This document shows, one piece after another, positions 7,180-14,395 of a stretch of DNA of 15,933 bases. The stretch is from positions 1-15,933 of the forward strand of contig CALFOF010000355.1 of NCBI GenBank assembly GCA_937919075.1, in the 5' to 3' direction. Origin of the DNA: an uncultured Cyanobium sp. GTDB taxonomy: Bacteria > Cyanobacteriota > Cyanobacteriia > PCC-6307 > Cyanobiaceae. Position numbers and translations under genes: made by a program. The notes beneath the pieces are model-generated. The model worked only from the letters and a program-made list of their open reading frames with translations. It was not told where the DNA came from and ran no database searches. Position 1 is the stretch's first letter, and each line of letters begins with the position of its first letter.

Positions 7180-7887
7180 ATGCACATGCCCCTGGAAGAC
7201 ACACTCGGACGCAACCTGTTGGCGGCCAATCAGCACCGCGCCGACCACAACCGCGCCCATTTCGATGCCTGGAAGCTGCTCTGCCTCAATGTGATGAGCA
7301 GCCCCGGCGCCGGCAAAACCTCCCTGCTGGAGCGCACGATCACGGCCCTCTCGCCCGAGCTGGCGATGGCGGTGCTGGAGGGCGACATGACCACCGAGCT
7401 GGACGCCGAGCGGCTGGCGGCGGTGGGGGTGCCGGTGGTGCCGATCACCACCGGACGGGCCTGCCATCTGGATGCGGCGATGGTGAGCGGCGGCCTCACC
7501 TTGCTGCAGCAGCAGCTCGATCCTGCGGCGCTGGATCTGCTGTGGGTGGAGAACGTGGGCAATCTGGTGTGCCCGGCGGAATTCGAGGTGGGTGAGCACC
7601 TCAAGGTGGCGCTGCTGAGTGTCACCGAAGGCGATGACAAGCCGCTCAAGTATCCGGTGATGTTCCGCGAAGCCGATTGTGTGCTGATCACCAAGATCGA
7701 TCTGCTGCCTTATGTGCCGGTGGATGTGAGCCGCATCGAGGCCCATGTACGGGCGGTGAATCCCCGCGCCGAGGTGTTCCGTGTGTCGGCCGGCACCGGC
7801 CAGGGCATGGGCGAGTGGCACCGCTGGCTGCTGGCCACGGTGCGGGAGCACGCCGCCTGCCAGCCGCCGGCTCTGGTGAACGCCTGA
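7180..7887 (+). CDS. ghaB: HypB-like GTPase, nickel insertion for guanidine hydrolase
   Basis: This 235-residue SIMIBI-class GTPase has the P-loop SSPGAGKTS (40-48), the [13 protein letters not shown] switch region (68-80), the metal-binding pair C95-H96 with C131 in the ENVGNLVCP segment (124-132), and the guanine motif TKID (171-174, usually NKxD). The metal cysteines and histidine correspond to the conserved GTPase-domain nickel/zinc site of HypB. The N-terminal CxxCGC high-affinity nickel site of E. coli HypB is absent, and there is no long His-rich stretch. The gene lies 5 nt after ghaA and shares one base with the next gene (TGATG). ATG 7186 is an alternative start. Its role in GdmH maturation is inferred from synteny and from the known requirement for such accessory proteins. 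Confidence 0.9.
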   Translation: MHMPLEDTLGRNLLAANQHRADHNRAHFDAWKLLCLNVMSSPGAGKTSLLERTITALSPELAMAVLEGDMTTELDAERLAAVGVPVVPITTGRACHLDAAMVSGGLTLLQQQLDPAALDLLWVENVGNLVCPAEFEVGEHLKVALLSVTEGDDKPLKYPVMFREADCVLITKIDLLPYVPVDVSRIEAHVRAVNPRAEVFRVSAGTGQGMGEWHRWLLATVREHAACQPPALVNA

Positions 7888-9320
7888 TGGAGCTGGTGAG
7901 CCCATCGGCACCGCTGCCGGCGAGCCCATCAGAGCCGCTGCCTGCGCCTCAGCTGGCGAGCGCCAATCTTGGCGAGGAGCTGCAGCTGGATCTGCTCAGC
8001 TGCGGCGTGAAGTATGCGCTGGCCAGCTTCGTGGACATCCACGGCAACGGCAAGGCGAAGGCAGTGCCGCTGGATCACTTCGCGTCGATGCTGTCGGGTT
8101 CGGAGTTGTTCACCGGCGCGGCGCTCGATGGGGTGCCGCAGGACGTCAGCGATGACGAAGTGGCGGCCATTCCCGATCTGGCCAGTGCCACGGTGCTGCC
8201 TTGGCGCCGCGATGTGGTGTGGCTGGCCAGCAGCCTGGAGCTGAACGGCGCCCCCTTCGAGGCCTGCAGCCGTCAGATCCTCACGCGGGTGCGGCAGCAG
8301 GCGGCGGCGCTGGGCTATCGCTTCAACCTCGGCATCGAAACTGAATTCTTCGTGCTGCGGCGCCAGGACGATGGAACGCTGGTGCCGGCCAGCGGCCGCG
8401 ACACACTCGATAAACCCTGCTACGACCTGGGCGGCCTGCTCGACAACCTCGACTGGCTCGATGAGCTGGTGCAGAGCATGAATGGCCTGGGCTGGGGCGT
8501 GTATTCCTTCGATCACGAGGACGGCAACGGCCAGTTCGAGATCGATTTCGCCTATGCCGAGGCGCTCACCATGGCCGACCGGCTCACCTTCTTCAAGCTG
8601 ATGGCGAAGGAGATCTGCCGCCGCCATGGGTTGATCGCCAGCTTCATGCCCAAGCCGTTCGCGCACCGCACCGGCAGCGGCGCCCACTTCAACATGTCGC
8701 TGGCGGATCTACAGAGCGGCGCCAATCTGTTCGATCCGGGCCGTGGCGAACCCGGCCAGTGCGAAGCCGGTGCGATCACCCCGCTGGCGGAGCAGTTCAT
8801 CGCCGGTGTGCTGCGCCATGCCGCCGCGATCTGCGCCGTGATCGCCCCCACGGTGAACAGCTACAAGCGGCTGGTGGCGCAGGGAAGCATGAGTGGCTTC
8901 ACCTGGGCGCCGGTGTTCATCTGCCACGGCAACAACAACCGCACCAACATGCTGCGCATTCCTGCCGCGGGCGGGCGGGTGGAATGCCGCGCCGCCGACA
9001 GCTCCTGCAACCCCTATCTGGGTGCGGCGCTGATCCTGGCGGCAGGCCTGGAAGGCATCCGCGAGCAGCTGGTGCCGCCCCCGGCCAATCGGGTGAATGC
9101 CTACCGGCTGAGTGCGGCGGAGCGGGCCGAGCGCGGCCTGCACACGCTGCCGCGCCATCTGGGCGAAGCGGTCGAGGCGTTTGCCGCCGATCCGCTCTGC
9201 CGCGAGGTGTTCGGCCCTGCGATGTTCGACGCGTTTGTGTCGCTGAAGCGGGCGGAATGGGAGGCCTATCACGGTGCGATTTCGGCCTGGGAGCTGGAGC
9301 ACTACCTGGAGTTCTTCTGA
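7887..9320 (+). CDS. glnT: Type III / GlnT-class glutamine synthetase homologue
   Basis: This 477-residue, full-length glutamine-synthetase-fold ligase should couple ATP hydrolysis to amidation of glutamate, with ammonia or an amine as acceptor. Visible GS elements are the metal-binding GIETEFF (149-155), SFDHEDGNGQFEID (207-220), FMPKPFAHRTGSGAHFNMSL (253-272, with H267), NSYKRLV (324-330), the arginine-bearing NNNRTNMLRIP (349-359) and GGRVECRAADSSCNPYLGAA (362-381). The N-terminal VDIHGNGKAKAVP and the FTGAALDGVPQDVSDDEVAA stretch resemble the GlnT / gamma-glutamylmethylamide synthetase clade rather than GlnA. The usual adenylylation-site context of GlnA is not seen. Its ATG overlaps the ghaB stop, so it belongs to the guanidine operon. 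It may recapture ammonia released by GdmH or glutamylate an amine; the sequence alone does not decide. Confidence 0.88.
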   Translation: MELVSPSAPLPASPSEPLPAPQLASANLGEELQLDLLSCGVKYALASFVDIHGNGKAKAVPLDHFASMLSGSELFTGAALDGVPQDVSDDEVAAIPDLASATVLPWRRDVVWLASSLELNGAPFEACSRQILTRVRQQAAALGYRFNLGIETEFFVLRRQDDGTLVPASGRDTLDKPCYDLGGLLDNLDWLDELVQSMNGLGWGVYSFDHEDGNGQFEIDFAYAEALTMADRLTFFKLMAKEICRRHGLIASFMPKPFAHRTGSGAHFNMSLADLQSGANLFDPGRGEPGQCEAGAITPLAEQFIAGVLRHAAAICAVIAPTVNSYKRLVAQGSMSGFTWAPVFICHGNNNRTNMLRIPAAGGRVECRAADSSCNPYLGAALILAAGLEGIREQLVPPPANRVNAYRLSAAERAERGLHTLPRHLGEAVEAFAADPLCREVFGPAMFDAFVSLKRAEWEAYHGAISAWELEHYLEFF

Positions 9321-9406
9321 CATGCCCGCCCGCGCCAGCCCCTGCACCTGAAGCCCCCTCTTTGCCAACCCGGCTCCGGCTCCATTCCCCCCACCCCCGT
9401 TACCCC

Positions 9407-10429
9407 ATGACCGCACCCTCCCGCTTCCGTTTTCCGCGCTTCCGGCGCACCACCAGCCTGCTGCTCACGGCCCTGTTGGGCGGCGGCCTGCTGGTGGGCT
9501 GCCAGCCGCCGCCGGTAGAAACCTCGGCCACGCCGGTGCGCATCGGTTACAGCGCCTGGCCGGGTTGGATCCCCTGGAAGGTGACTGAAGAAAAGGGATT
9601 GTTTGAGGCGGCGGGCGTGCCGGTGACCCTGCAATGGTTCGACGGCTATCTCGATTCGATCAACGCCCTCAATGCCGGCCAGCTGGATTGCAACAGCCAG
9701 ACGCTTGGTGACACGATCAGCTCGATCGCCGGTGGCGCCGCCCTCACGGTGGTGCTCACCAACGACAACTCCACCGGCAACGACCAGATCATCGCTGCTG
9801 AAGGCATCACCAGCGTGGAGGGTCTGAAGGGCAAGAAGGTGGCAGCGGAAGAAGGCACGGTGGATCACTACCTGCTGCTGCTGGGCCTGAAGAAGGCGGG
9901 CCTGAGCGCGGCCGACATCACCTTCGTGCCACTGGAAACCGGTGCCGCCGCCGCTGCGTTTGTGGCGGGTCAGGTGGATGCGGTGGGTGTGTTCGCGCCG
10001 TTCACCACGCAGGCGCTGAAGCGTGAGGGCAGCACCACCTTGTTCTCGTCGAAGGATTTCCCTGGCTCGATCAGTGACCACCTGGTGTGCCGCACTGAAT
10101 TTGTGGAGAAGAATCCTGAGCAGCTGCAGAAGGTGGTGAACGCCTGGTTCGCCACGCTGGCAGAGATTGAGGCCAACCCGGCCCCAAGCCTGGCGATCCT
10201 GGCCGCCCGCGCGGGCGTGAGCGAAGCGGAGTACACCGAGTACGACGCCGGCACCACGATCTTCACGCTGGAGCAGAACCGCCAGGCGATGAAGCCGGGC
10301 GACACGATGGATTCGCTGCCGTTCGCCGCTGCCCAGATCAGCACCTTCCTGCAGGAGGTGGGTCTGGCCAAGACCCCGCCGGATCTCACCAATCTGTTTG
10401 ATGCGCGCTTCGTGGATGCGGCGCAGTGA
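9407..10429 (+). CDS. ABC importer substrate-binding lipoprotein (guanidine predicted)
   Basis: This 340-residue protein starts with a basic N-region (RFRFPRFRR), a hydrophobic stretch and the lipobox LLVGC with the lipidated Cys at 32, so it should be anchored outside the inner membrane. The mature part has the NMT1/SsuA/TauA-like binding fold: VRIGYSAWPGWIPWKVTEEK near the start, and VEGLKGKKVAAEEGTVDHYL with LNAGQLD in the expected places. ATG 9407 is chosen because it begins the signal peptide, although the frame is open upstream. It lies 86 nt after glnT, in a gap with no evident terminator, and overlaps the permease start by 4 bases. Homologous genes next to gdmH in Synechocystis (sll1080-1082) have, as I recall, been described as a guanidine importer (GimABC). 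Confidence 0.88.
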   Translation: MTAPSRFRFPRFRRTTSLLLTALLGGGLLVGCQPPPVETSATPVRIGYSAWPGWIPWKVTEEKGLFEAAGVPVTLQWFDGYLDSINALNAGQLDCNSQTLGDTISSIAGGAALTVVLTNDNSTGNDQIIAAEGITSVEGLKGKKVAAEEGTVDHYLLLLGLKKAGLSAADITFVPLETGAAAAAFVAGQVDAVGVFAPFTTQALKREGSTTLFSSKDFPGSISDHLVCRTEFVEKNPEQLQKVVNAWFATLAEIEANPAPSLAILAARAGVSEAEYTEYDAGTTIFTLEQNRQAMKPGDTMDSLPFAAAQISTFLQEVGLAKTPPDLTNLFDARFVDAAQ

Positions 10430-11202
10430 GGTTGAGCGCGGGCCTGTGGCGACGCCTCGACCATCCCTGGGTGCTGGGTGTGCTCGGCATCCTGATCGTT
10501 CTGGTGGTGTGGCAGCTGATTGCGGCGAGCGGCAGCGTCGACAGGCTGTTTCTGCCCAGCCCGGCGGGGGTGCTGGCAGCGGGCTCCGCCCAGGCGGAGG
10601 CCGGCATCCTGCTGGCCGATGCGATCGCCAGCATCGGCCGGGTGCTGGGCGGCTATGCGCTTTCCATGCTGGTGTCGTTGCCGCTGGGGATTGCGATGGG
10701 CAGCAACCGGATCATCTGCCGGCTGCTGGAGCCGCTGATCGGCCTGATTCGCTACATGCCCGCGCCGGCCTTCATCCCATTGCTGATCATCTATTTCGGC
10801 TTGGGGGAGCTGCCCAAGGTGCTGCTGATCTTCATCGGCACTTTGTTCTTCAACACCTTGATGATCATGGATGCGGTGAAGTTCGTGCCCGCCGAACTGC
10901 TGGAATCGGCGCTCACCATGGGCGGGCGCCGCCTGCAGATCCTCACCCGCGTGGTGACGCCGTTCATCGCGCCCCAGGTGCTTGATGCGTACCGCATCAA
11001 CATGGCCGCCGCCTGGAACCTGGTGATCGTGGCGGAGCTGGTGGCTGCCAACGAGGGGCTGGGCAAGCGCATCAGCCTGGCCCAGCGCTTCCTGCGCACC
11101 GATGAGATCTTCGCGTACCTGATCGTGATCGGGTTGATCGGCCTGGCGATCGATCTGATCTTCCGGCTGGTGTTGCGCCGCACCTGCCGCTGGGCCATCT
11201 GA
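10426..11202 (+). CDS. ABC importer permease (guanidine predicted)
   Basis: This 258-residue inner-membrane permease belongs to the BPD_transp_1 family (SsuC/TauC/NrtB group). It has about six hydrophobic segments and the EAA-type cytoplasmic loop ESALTMGGRRLQILTRVVTP (about 161-180), which contacts the ATPase. It starts at GTG 10426 within GTGA, overlapping the stop of the lipoprotein gene, and ends 1 nt before the ATPase start. Tight coupling to both makes one importer. A signature of the nitrate/sulfonate class alone would not identify the cargo; the guanidine assignment rests on operon context. Confidence 0.9.
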   Translation: MRLSAGLWRRLDHPWVLGVLGILIVLVVWQLIAASGSVDRLFLPSPAGVLAAGSAQAEAGILLADAIASIGRVLGGYALSMLVSLPLGIAMGSNRIICRLLEPLIGLIRYMPAPAFIPLLIIYFGLGELPKVLLIFIGTLFFNTLMIMDAVKFVPAELLESALTMGGRRLQILTRVVTPFIAPQVLDAYRINMAAAWNLVIVAELVAANEGLGKRISLAQRFLRTDEIFAYLIVIGLIGLAIDLIFRLVLRRTCRWAI

Positions 11203-11203
11203 G

Positions 11204-11989
11204 ATGCATCTTTCGCTCACAGCGGTGTGCAAAACCTTCGGGCGGGGCCGCGCTGCCAAGCAGGTGCTCGACACCATCAGCTTCGAGATCAATTCCGGCG
11301 AATTCGTAGCGCTGGTGGGCAGCTCCGGATCGGGCAAAAGCACGGTGATGCGCCTGATCGCCGGGCTTGATCGGCCCACCAGCGGCACGATCTTGATGGA
11401 TGGCCGCCCGATCACGGGCCCCGGCCACGACCGCGGCATGGTGTTCCAGAAATACAGCCTCTATCCGTGGATGACGGCGGCCGACAACGTGGCCTTCGGC
11501 ATGACGTTGCAGGGGTTGCCGGCGCGGGAGGTGCGCGAGCGCACCGGCTATTTCCTGGAAGTGGTGGGCCTGCAGGATGCGGCAGGGCGTTTGCCACGGG
11601 AGCTGTCCGGCGGGATGCAGCAACGGGTGGCGATTGCCCGCGCCCTGGCGGCCGATCCGAAGGTGATGCTCCTGGATGAACCCTTCGGCGCCCTCGACCT
11701 GCAGATCCGCGAATCGATGCAGGAGTTTCTTTATCAGCTGTGGAACCGCACCGGGCTCACCGCCCTGCTGATCACGCACGATCTGGAGGAGGCGCTGCTG
11801 ATGGCCCAGCGGGTGCACATCATGGCGCCGCATCCGGGCCGGATCGTGCGCACGGTGGAAGCCGAGCTCGACCGCGGCGATCTTGGCGCGCTGCGGGTGG
11901 ACCGCCGTTTTCTGGAGGTGCGCGAAGACCTGGCCCGCTGTCTGCGGGGGTTGAGTCAGGAGACGGTGACGCCGCTGCCGCCGGTGTGA
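11204..11989 (+). CDS. ABC importer ATP-binding protein (guanidine predicted)
   Basis: This 261-residue single-domain ABC ATPase is complete: Walker A GSSGSGKST (39-47), Q-loop at Q82 (MVFQKYSLYPWM), signature LSGGMQQR (134-141), Walker B with D-loop VMLLDEPFGALD (154-165) and H-loop H192 (LITHDLEEA). The FQKYSLYPWMTAADNV segment is typical of the SsuB/TauB/NrtD group. It should drive uptake through the preceding permease. It is the last gene of the co-directional block; no intrinsic terminator is seen after it, and its last 34 bases overlap the 3' end of a small gene on the other strand. Confidence 0.93.
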   Translation: MHLSLTAVCKTFGRGRAAKQVLDTISFEINSGEFVALVGSSGSGKSTVMRLIAGLDRPTSGTILMDGRPITGPGHDRGMVFQKYSLYPWMTAADNVAFGMTLQGLPAREVRERTGYFLEVVGLQDAAGRLPRELSGGMQQRVAIARALAADPKVMLLDEPFGALDLQIRESMQEFLYQLWNRTGLTALLITHDLEEALLMAQRVHIMAPHPGRIVRTVEAELDRGDLGALRVDRRFLEVREDLARCLRGLSQETVTPLPPV

Positions 11990-12153
11990 TCGCCGCCGCC
12001 CTCAAGCAGCTCGGGCTGGATGCCGAGATACACGGCCTCGCGATACAGCGCCTGCTTGGCGGTGATGTTGCCGGCGTGCACGGCAGCCCGGTAGCGGCGC
12101 TGCAGCGACACGAGCATGGCGTGTTGGTGAGGATCGCGAAGGGTGCGGGGCAT
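11956..12153 (-). CDS. Small hypothetical protein, 65 residues
   Basis: The frame starts at ATG 12153 and encodes a basic, helical-looking protein (LVSLQRRYRAAVHAGNITAK, then QALYREAVYLGIQPELL) with a Gly/Ser-rich tail. The helical part (residues 12-52) has the balance expected of a real small protein, whereas the tail (about 53-65) overlaps the ATPase 3' end and may not be conserved. I do not recognise the family. A good -10-like TAGAAT (minus strand, 12208-12203) and a 19-bp palindrome lie just upstream, which supports an independent transcript. Confidence 0.55.
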   Translation of the reverse strand: MPRTLRDPHQHAMLVSLQRRYRAAVHAGNITAKQALYREAVYLGIQPELLEGGGDHTGGSGVTVS

Positions 12154-12184
12154 GGCCGTTCCTGAGCGGATTCAACGCTCAGTG

Positions 12185-12203
12185 TCTGTTCATTGTGAAC
12201 AGA
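12185..12203. repeat. 19-bp perfect palindrome, candidate operator
   Basis: TCTGTTCATTGTGAACAGA has two perfect 8-bp arms around TTG. It lies 32 bp upstream of the small minus-strand gene, directly after a TAGAAT -10-like hexamer (12208-12203 on the minus strand), where a repressor would block the start of transcription. It also lies 30 bp after the frameshifted methyltransferase end, but no T-tract follows on either strand, so terminator function is less likely. Confidence 0.6.
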
Positions 12204-14340
12204 TTCTATGGCTGTGACGGGTGATCTGGGGGTCAGCCGCGTTTGCGGGCCACGTGAAAGGCGGAGTGGCCGCTGAGCTCCAGGCTGCCGCCGGCCTCGG
12301 TGTCGATGAGGCGGCGCAGCTCGGCGAAGAGAGCCTCACGCGCGCCGGGCTCCAGGCGCAGATAGGGGGAATAGGTGCTGAGCAGGGCCAGGTATTGCTC
12401 GGCGCTGTAGGTGAGCTGCACCGGCACCCGCCCCGCCTGCGGCGGCAGGAACAGGGTGGGGTCCACGAGTTGCTGCACCAGGCCTCGAGGATCGCCTGCT
12501 GCTCGGCGTCACTTTCGCGGCGGTGCAATGCGGGGGCGTAGCTGGCCGCGAAGCGCTGGTGCAGGGCGAGCGAGGGTTGCAGCTCCTTGTTCCAGAGCAG
12601 GATCAGGGCGCCTGCAGGCTTGAGCGCCCGCGCGGCAGTGCGTGAGCCGAGGCCGGCGGGGATCCAGTGAAAGGAGCTGGCGGCGAGCACCGCATCGAAG
12701 GCCTGCTCCTGCACCGGCCACTGCTCGCAGGCCAGCGGCTCGATGCGCACGCGCCCGAAGCCGGCGCAACGCTCGCGCGCCAGCGCCACGAAAGCGGGGT
12801 TCGGTTCCAGGGCGGTGATGGCGCAGCCGAGCCGCGCGAAAGCCACGGTGGCAGTGCCCGGCCCGCAGCCCAGCTCCAGCAGCTCTGAACCGTCGGCCAC
12901 TCCGGCCAAGGCCGCCACCTGCTCGATCACCGCCGCCGGATATCCGGGACGCACGGCGTCGTAGGCGGCTGCGGCCGGCACATACCAGTCGGCCCGCTGC
13001 TGCAGCGGCAGGGCCGTGGCACCGCTCACGATCCGCTGCTGCTCGTTGCCTGCGGGAGCTTCAGGCTCTGCATCCGGAATTGCTTTCGCCACCGGCTTCC
13101 AGCGCTCCAGCGCCGCCTGCAGCGCGCACGCCAGTGCGGCGGCTTCGCGGGCATCGGCGAGGCCCTGCAGCTGGACGGGTGGACGGCGCTCGCTCCAGAG
13201 CAGTACCTGGGGCTCGGGTTGGTGCAGCGGCAGCGCGGCCACCACCGCGCGGGTGGGCAGGTGAACGGCGGCATGGCCGGTGCGCCACACGCACACGTGT
13301 TCGGCATCGATGCGCAGTTCCTGCCGGCTCCAGTGGCGGTAGCTGCCGACGCCGGCGGCACCGAGCGCCGCCACCAGCAGCAGTGCCTGGATCACGCTCC
13401 ACTCGGGCAGGGCGAGCGAGAGCAGGCCGGGCAGGGAGAGATCGAGCACGAGCGTGGTGGGGGCGGTGAGGCCCAGCCGCGGACCCAGCATCCACACCAG
13501 AAAGCCGCCGTACTTCACCATCACGGTGTTGAGCACGGCGAGAAACAGCAGGTCGCCGCCCTGGTGCACAAACGCCCGCCACCACTGGGCGGCGCTCACG
13601 GTGCTGCGGTCGCGGAAGATCCGGGTGGCGCCTTCTGCCTCCACCACCGCCCACACGCTCGCCGGCGGCCCCGCTTCTGCTTCTGTGTGTGCTGCCCCGC
13701 CGGTGTCCGCCAACTTCAGCGGCAACGCCAGCTTGCGGGCGAGGGCAAAGGCGCGCTGCCAGGCGAGCGCGAGTGTGGGCCGCCGGTCCAGCAGCAGCTC
13801 GCGGGCAGGATCCTGCACCGCCAGCAACACATCCCAGCCCTGCGGACGGGCTTCACCCAGCGGCAGGGCGAGCGGGGCGGCGCGGATCAGCACGGCGGAC
13901 AGGGCGTGGTGCTGCAGCTCCAGCTGCTCGTGGCTGCTGGCGGAATCACACCGCCAGGAGAGCCGATCCCCCCAGCGTTCCAGCAGGATCCGGCACTCCG
14001 GCCGCCAGGAATGGCCGAGCTGGTTGGCGAGCAGCTCCAGGGGTAGCAGGAACAGCAGCAGGCCGATCACATAGGGGATGGCCCCTTCCAAGGTGGCCCA
14101 GAGGCAGAAGGCGGAGAAGAGCAGAAAGGCGAGCAGGTTGCCGAGCGGGCTGTCGAGCGGCTGGTTGGCGATCAGCTCCTGCCACAGCAGGCCTTCGAGC
14201 GTGCGGCCGAGCAGGCGCACGGTGCGGCGCAGCACCAGCAGGGGAAACAGCAGCAGGCCGAGGCCGTTGCGTTCGAGGCGGCGAATCGTGGCGCGCCACT
14301 GCATGAACGAACCGGCCGGCGAAAGGGCTGCGCGCTCCAT
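12190..14340 (-). CDS. Membrane protein fused in frame to a SAM methyltransferase
   Basis: The frame from ATG 14340 (or ATG 14304) encodes 716 residues, of which about 621 look genuine. The first part (about 1-420) is an unrecognised membrane protein with hydrophobic segments near 24-38, 66-84, 88-106, 262-287 and 300-335, a soluble Ala/Leu-rich stretch at 110-245 and a C-terminal soluble region. From about 448 a class I SAM methyltransferase begins: RADWYVPAAAAYDAVRPGYP, then motif I LELGCGPGTATVAF (488-501), the acidic LEPNP (511-515) and SSFHWIP (555-561). After W621 the frame turns into meaningless Arg/Ser/Pro-rich sequence, while the expected C-terminus continues in another frame (12478-12233). 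A GTG at 13029, inside GTGA, could start a separate methyltransferase. Methyl acceptor and membrane-protein role are unknown. Confidence 0.6.
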   Translation of the reverse strand: MERAALSPAGSFMQWRATIRRLERNGLGLLLFPLLVLRRTVRLLGRTLEGLLWQELIANQPLDSPLGNLLAFLLFSAFCLWATLEGAIPYVIGLLLFLLPLELLANQLGHSWRPECRILLERWGDRLSWRCDSASSHEQLELQHHALSAVLIRAAPLALPLGEARPQGWDVLLAVQDPARELLLDRRPTLALAWQRAFALARKLALPLKLADTGGAAHTEAEAGPPASVWAVVEAEGATRIFRDRSTVSAAQWWRAFVHQGGDLLFLAVLNTVMVKYGGFLVWMLGPRLGLTAPTTLVLDLSLPGLLSLALPEWSVIQALLLVAALGAAGVGSYRHWSRQELRIDAEHVCVWRTGHAAVHLPTRAVVAALPLHQPEPQVLLWSERRPPVQLQGLADAREAAALACALQAALERWKPVAKAIPDAEPEAPAGNEQQRIVSGATALPLQQRADWYVPAAAAYDAVRPGYPAAVIEQVAALAGVADGSELLELGCGPGTATVAFARLGCAITALEPNPAFVALARERCAGFGRVRIEPLACEQWPVQEQAFDAVLAASSFHWIPAGLGSRTAARALKPAGALILLWNKELQPSLALHQRFAASYAPALHRRESDAEQQAILEAWCSNSWTPPCSCRRRRGGCRCSSPTAPSNTWPCSAPIPPICAWSPARVRLSSPSCAASSTPRPAAAWSSAATPPFTWPANAADPQITRHSHRICSQ
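12233..12478 (-). pseudogene. Displaced C-terminal part of the methyltransferase
   Basis: This frame encodes 81 residues, from QQLVDPTLFLPPQ through LTYSAEQYLALLSTYSPYLR and REALFAELRRLIDTEAGGSL to FHVARKRG at the stop. That is the usual end of the class I methyltransferases resembling residues 448-621 of the preceding entry. It joins the main frame at LEAW (about 12478-12490) if one base is added or two are removed. It has no start of its own beyond a GTG at 12478 and no promoter, so it is the broken end of that gene. The break is either a real frameshift or a sequencing error. Confidence 0.7.
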
Positions 14341-14395
14341 TGTGAAGCCGACGGTTTCTAGGGTTGGCGCCCTTTGCACCTGGTGGGGTCTGCCC

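Noticed and set aside
5759..7204. Long minus-strand open frame opposite gdmH and ghaA
   Set aside because: His-rich antisense shadow of two clear genes.
6782..7887. Hydrogenase maturation genes hypA/hypB
   Set aside because: No hydrogenase or other hyp gene is in the window, and the pair sits inside the guanidine operon.
9407..11989. Nitrate, sulfonate or taurine ABC transporter
   Set aside because: The family resemblance is real but does not fix the cargo; riboswitch control and operon context point to guanidine.
14356..14371. A second TTTCTAGGGTT like the start of the riboswitch
   Set aside because: The other two conserved ykkC blocks are missing, so it is a chance match in the divergent spacer.
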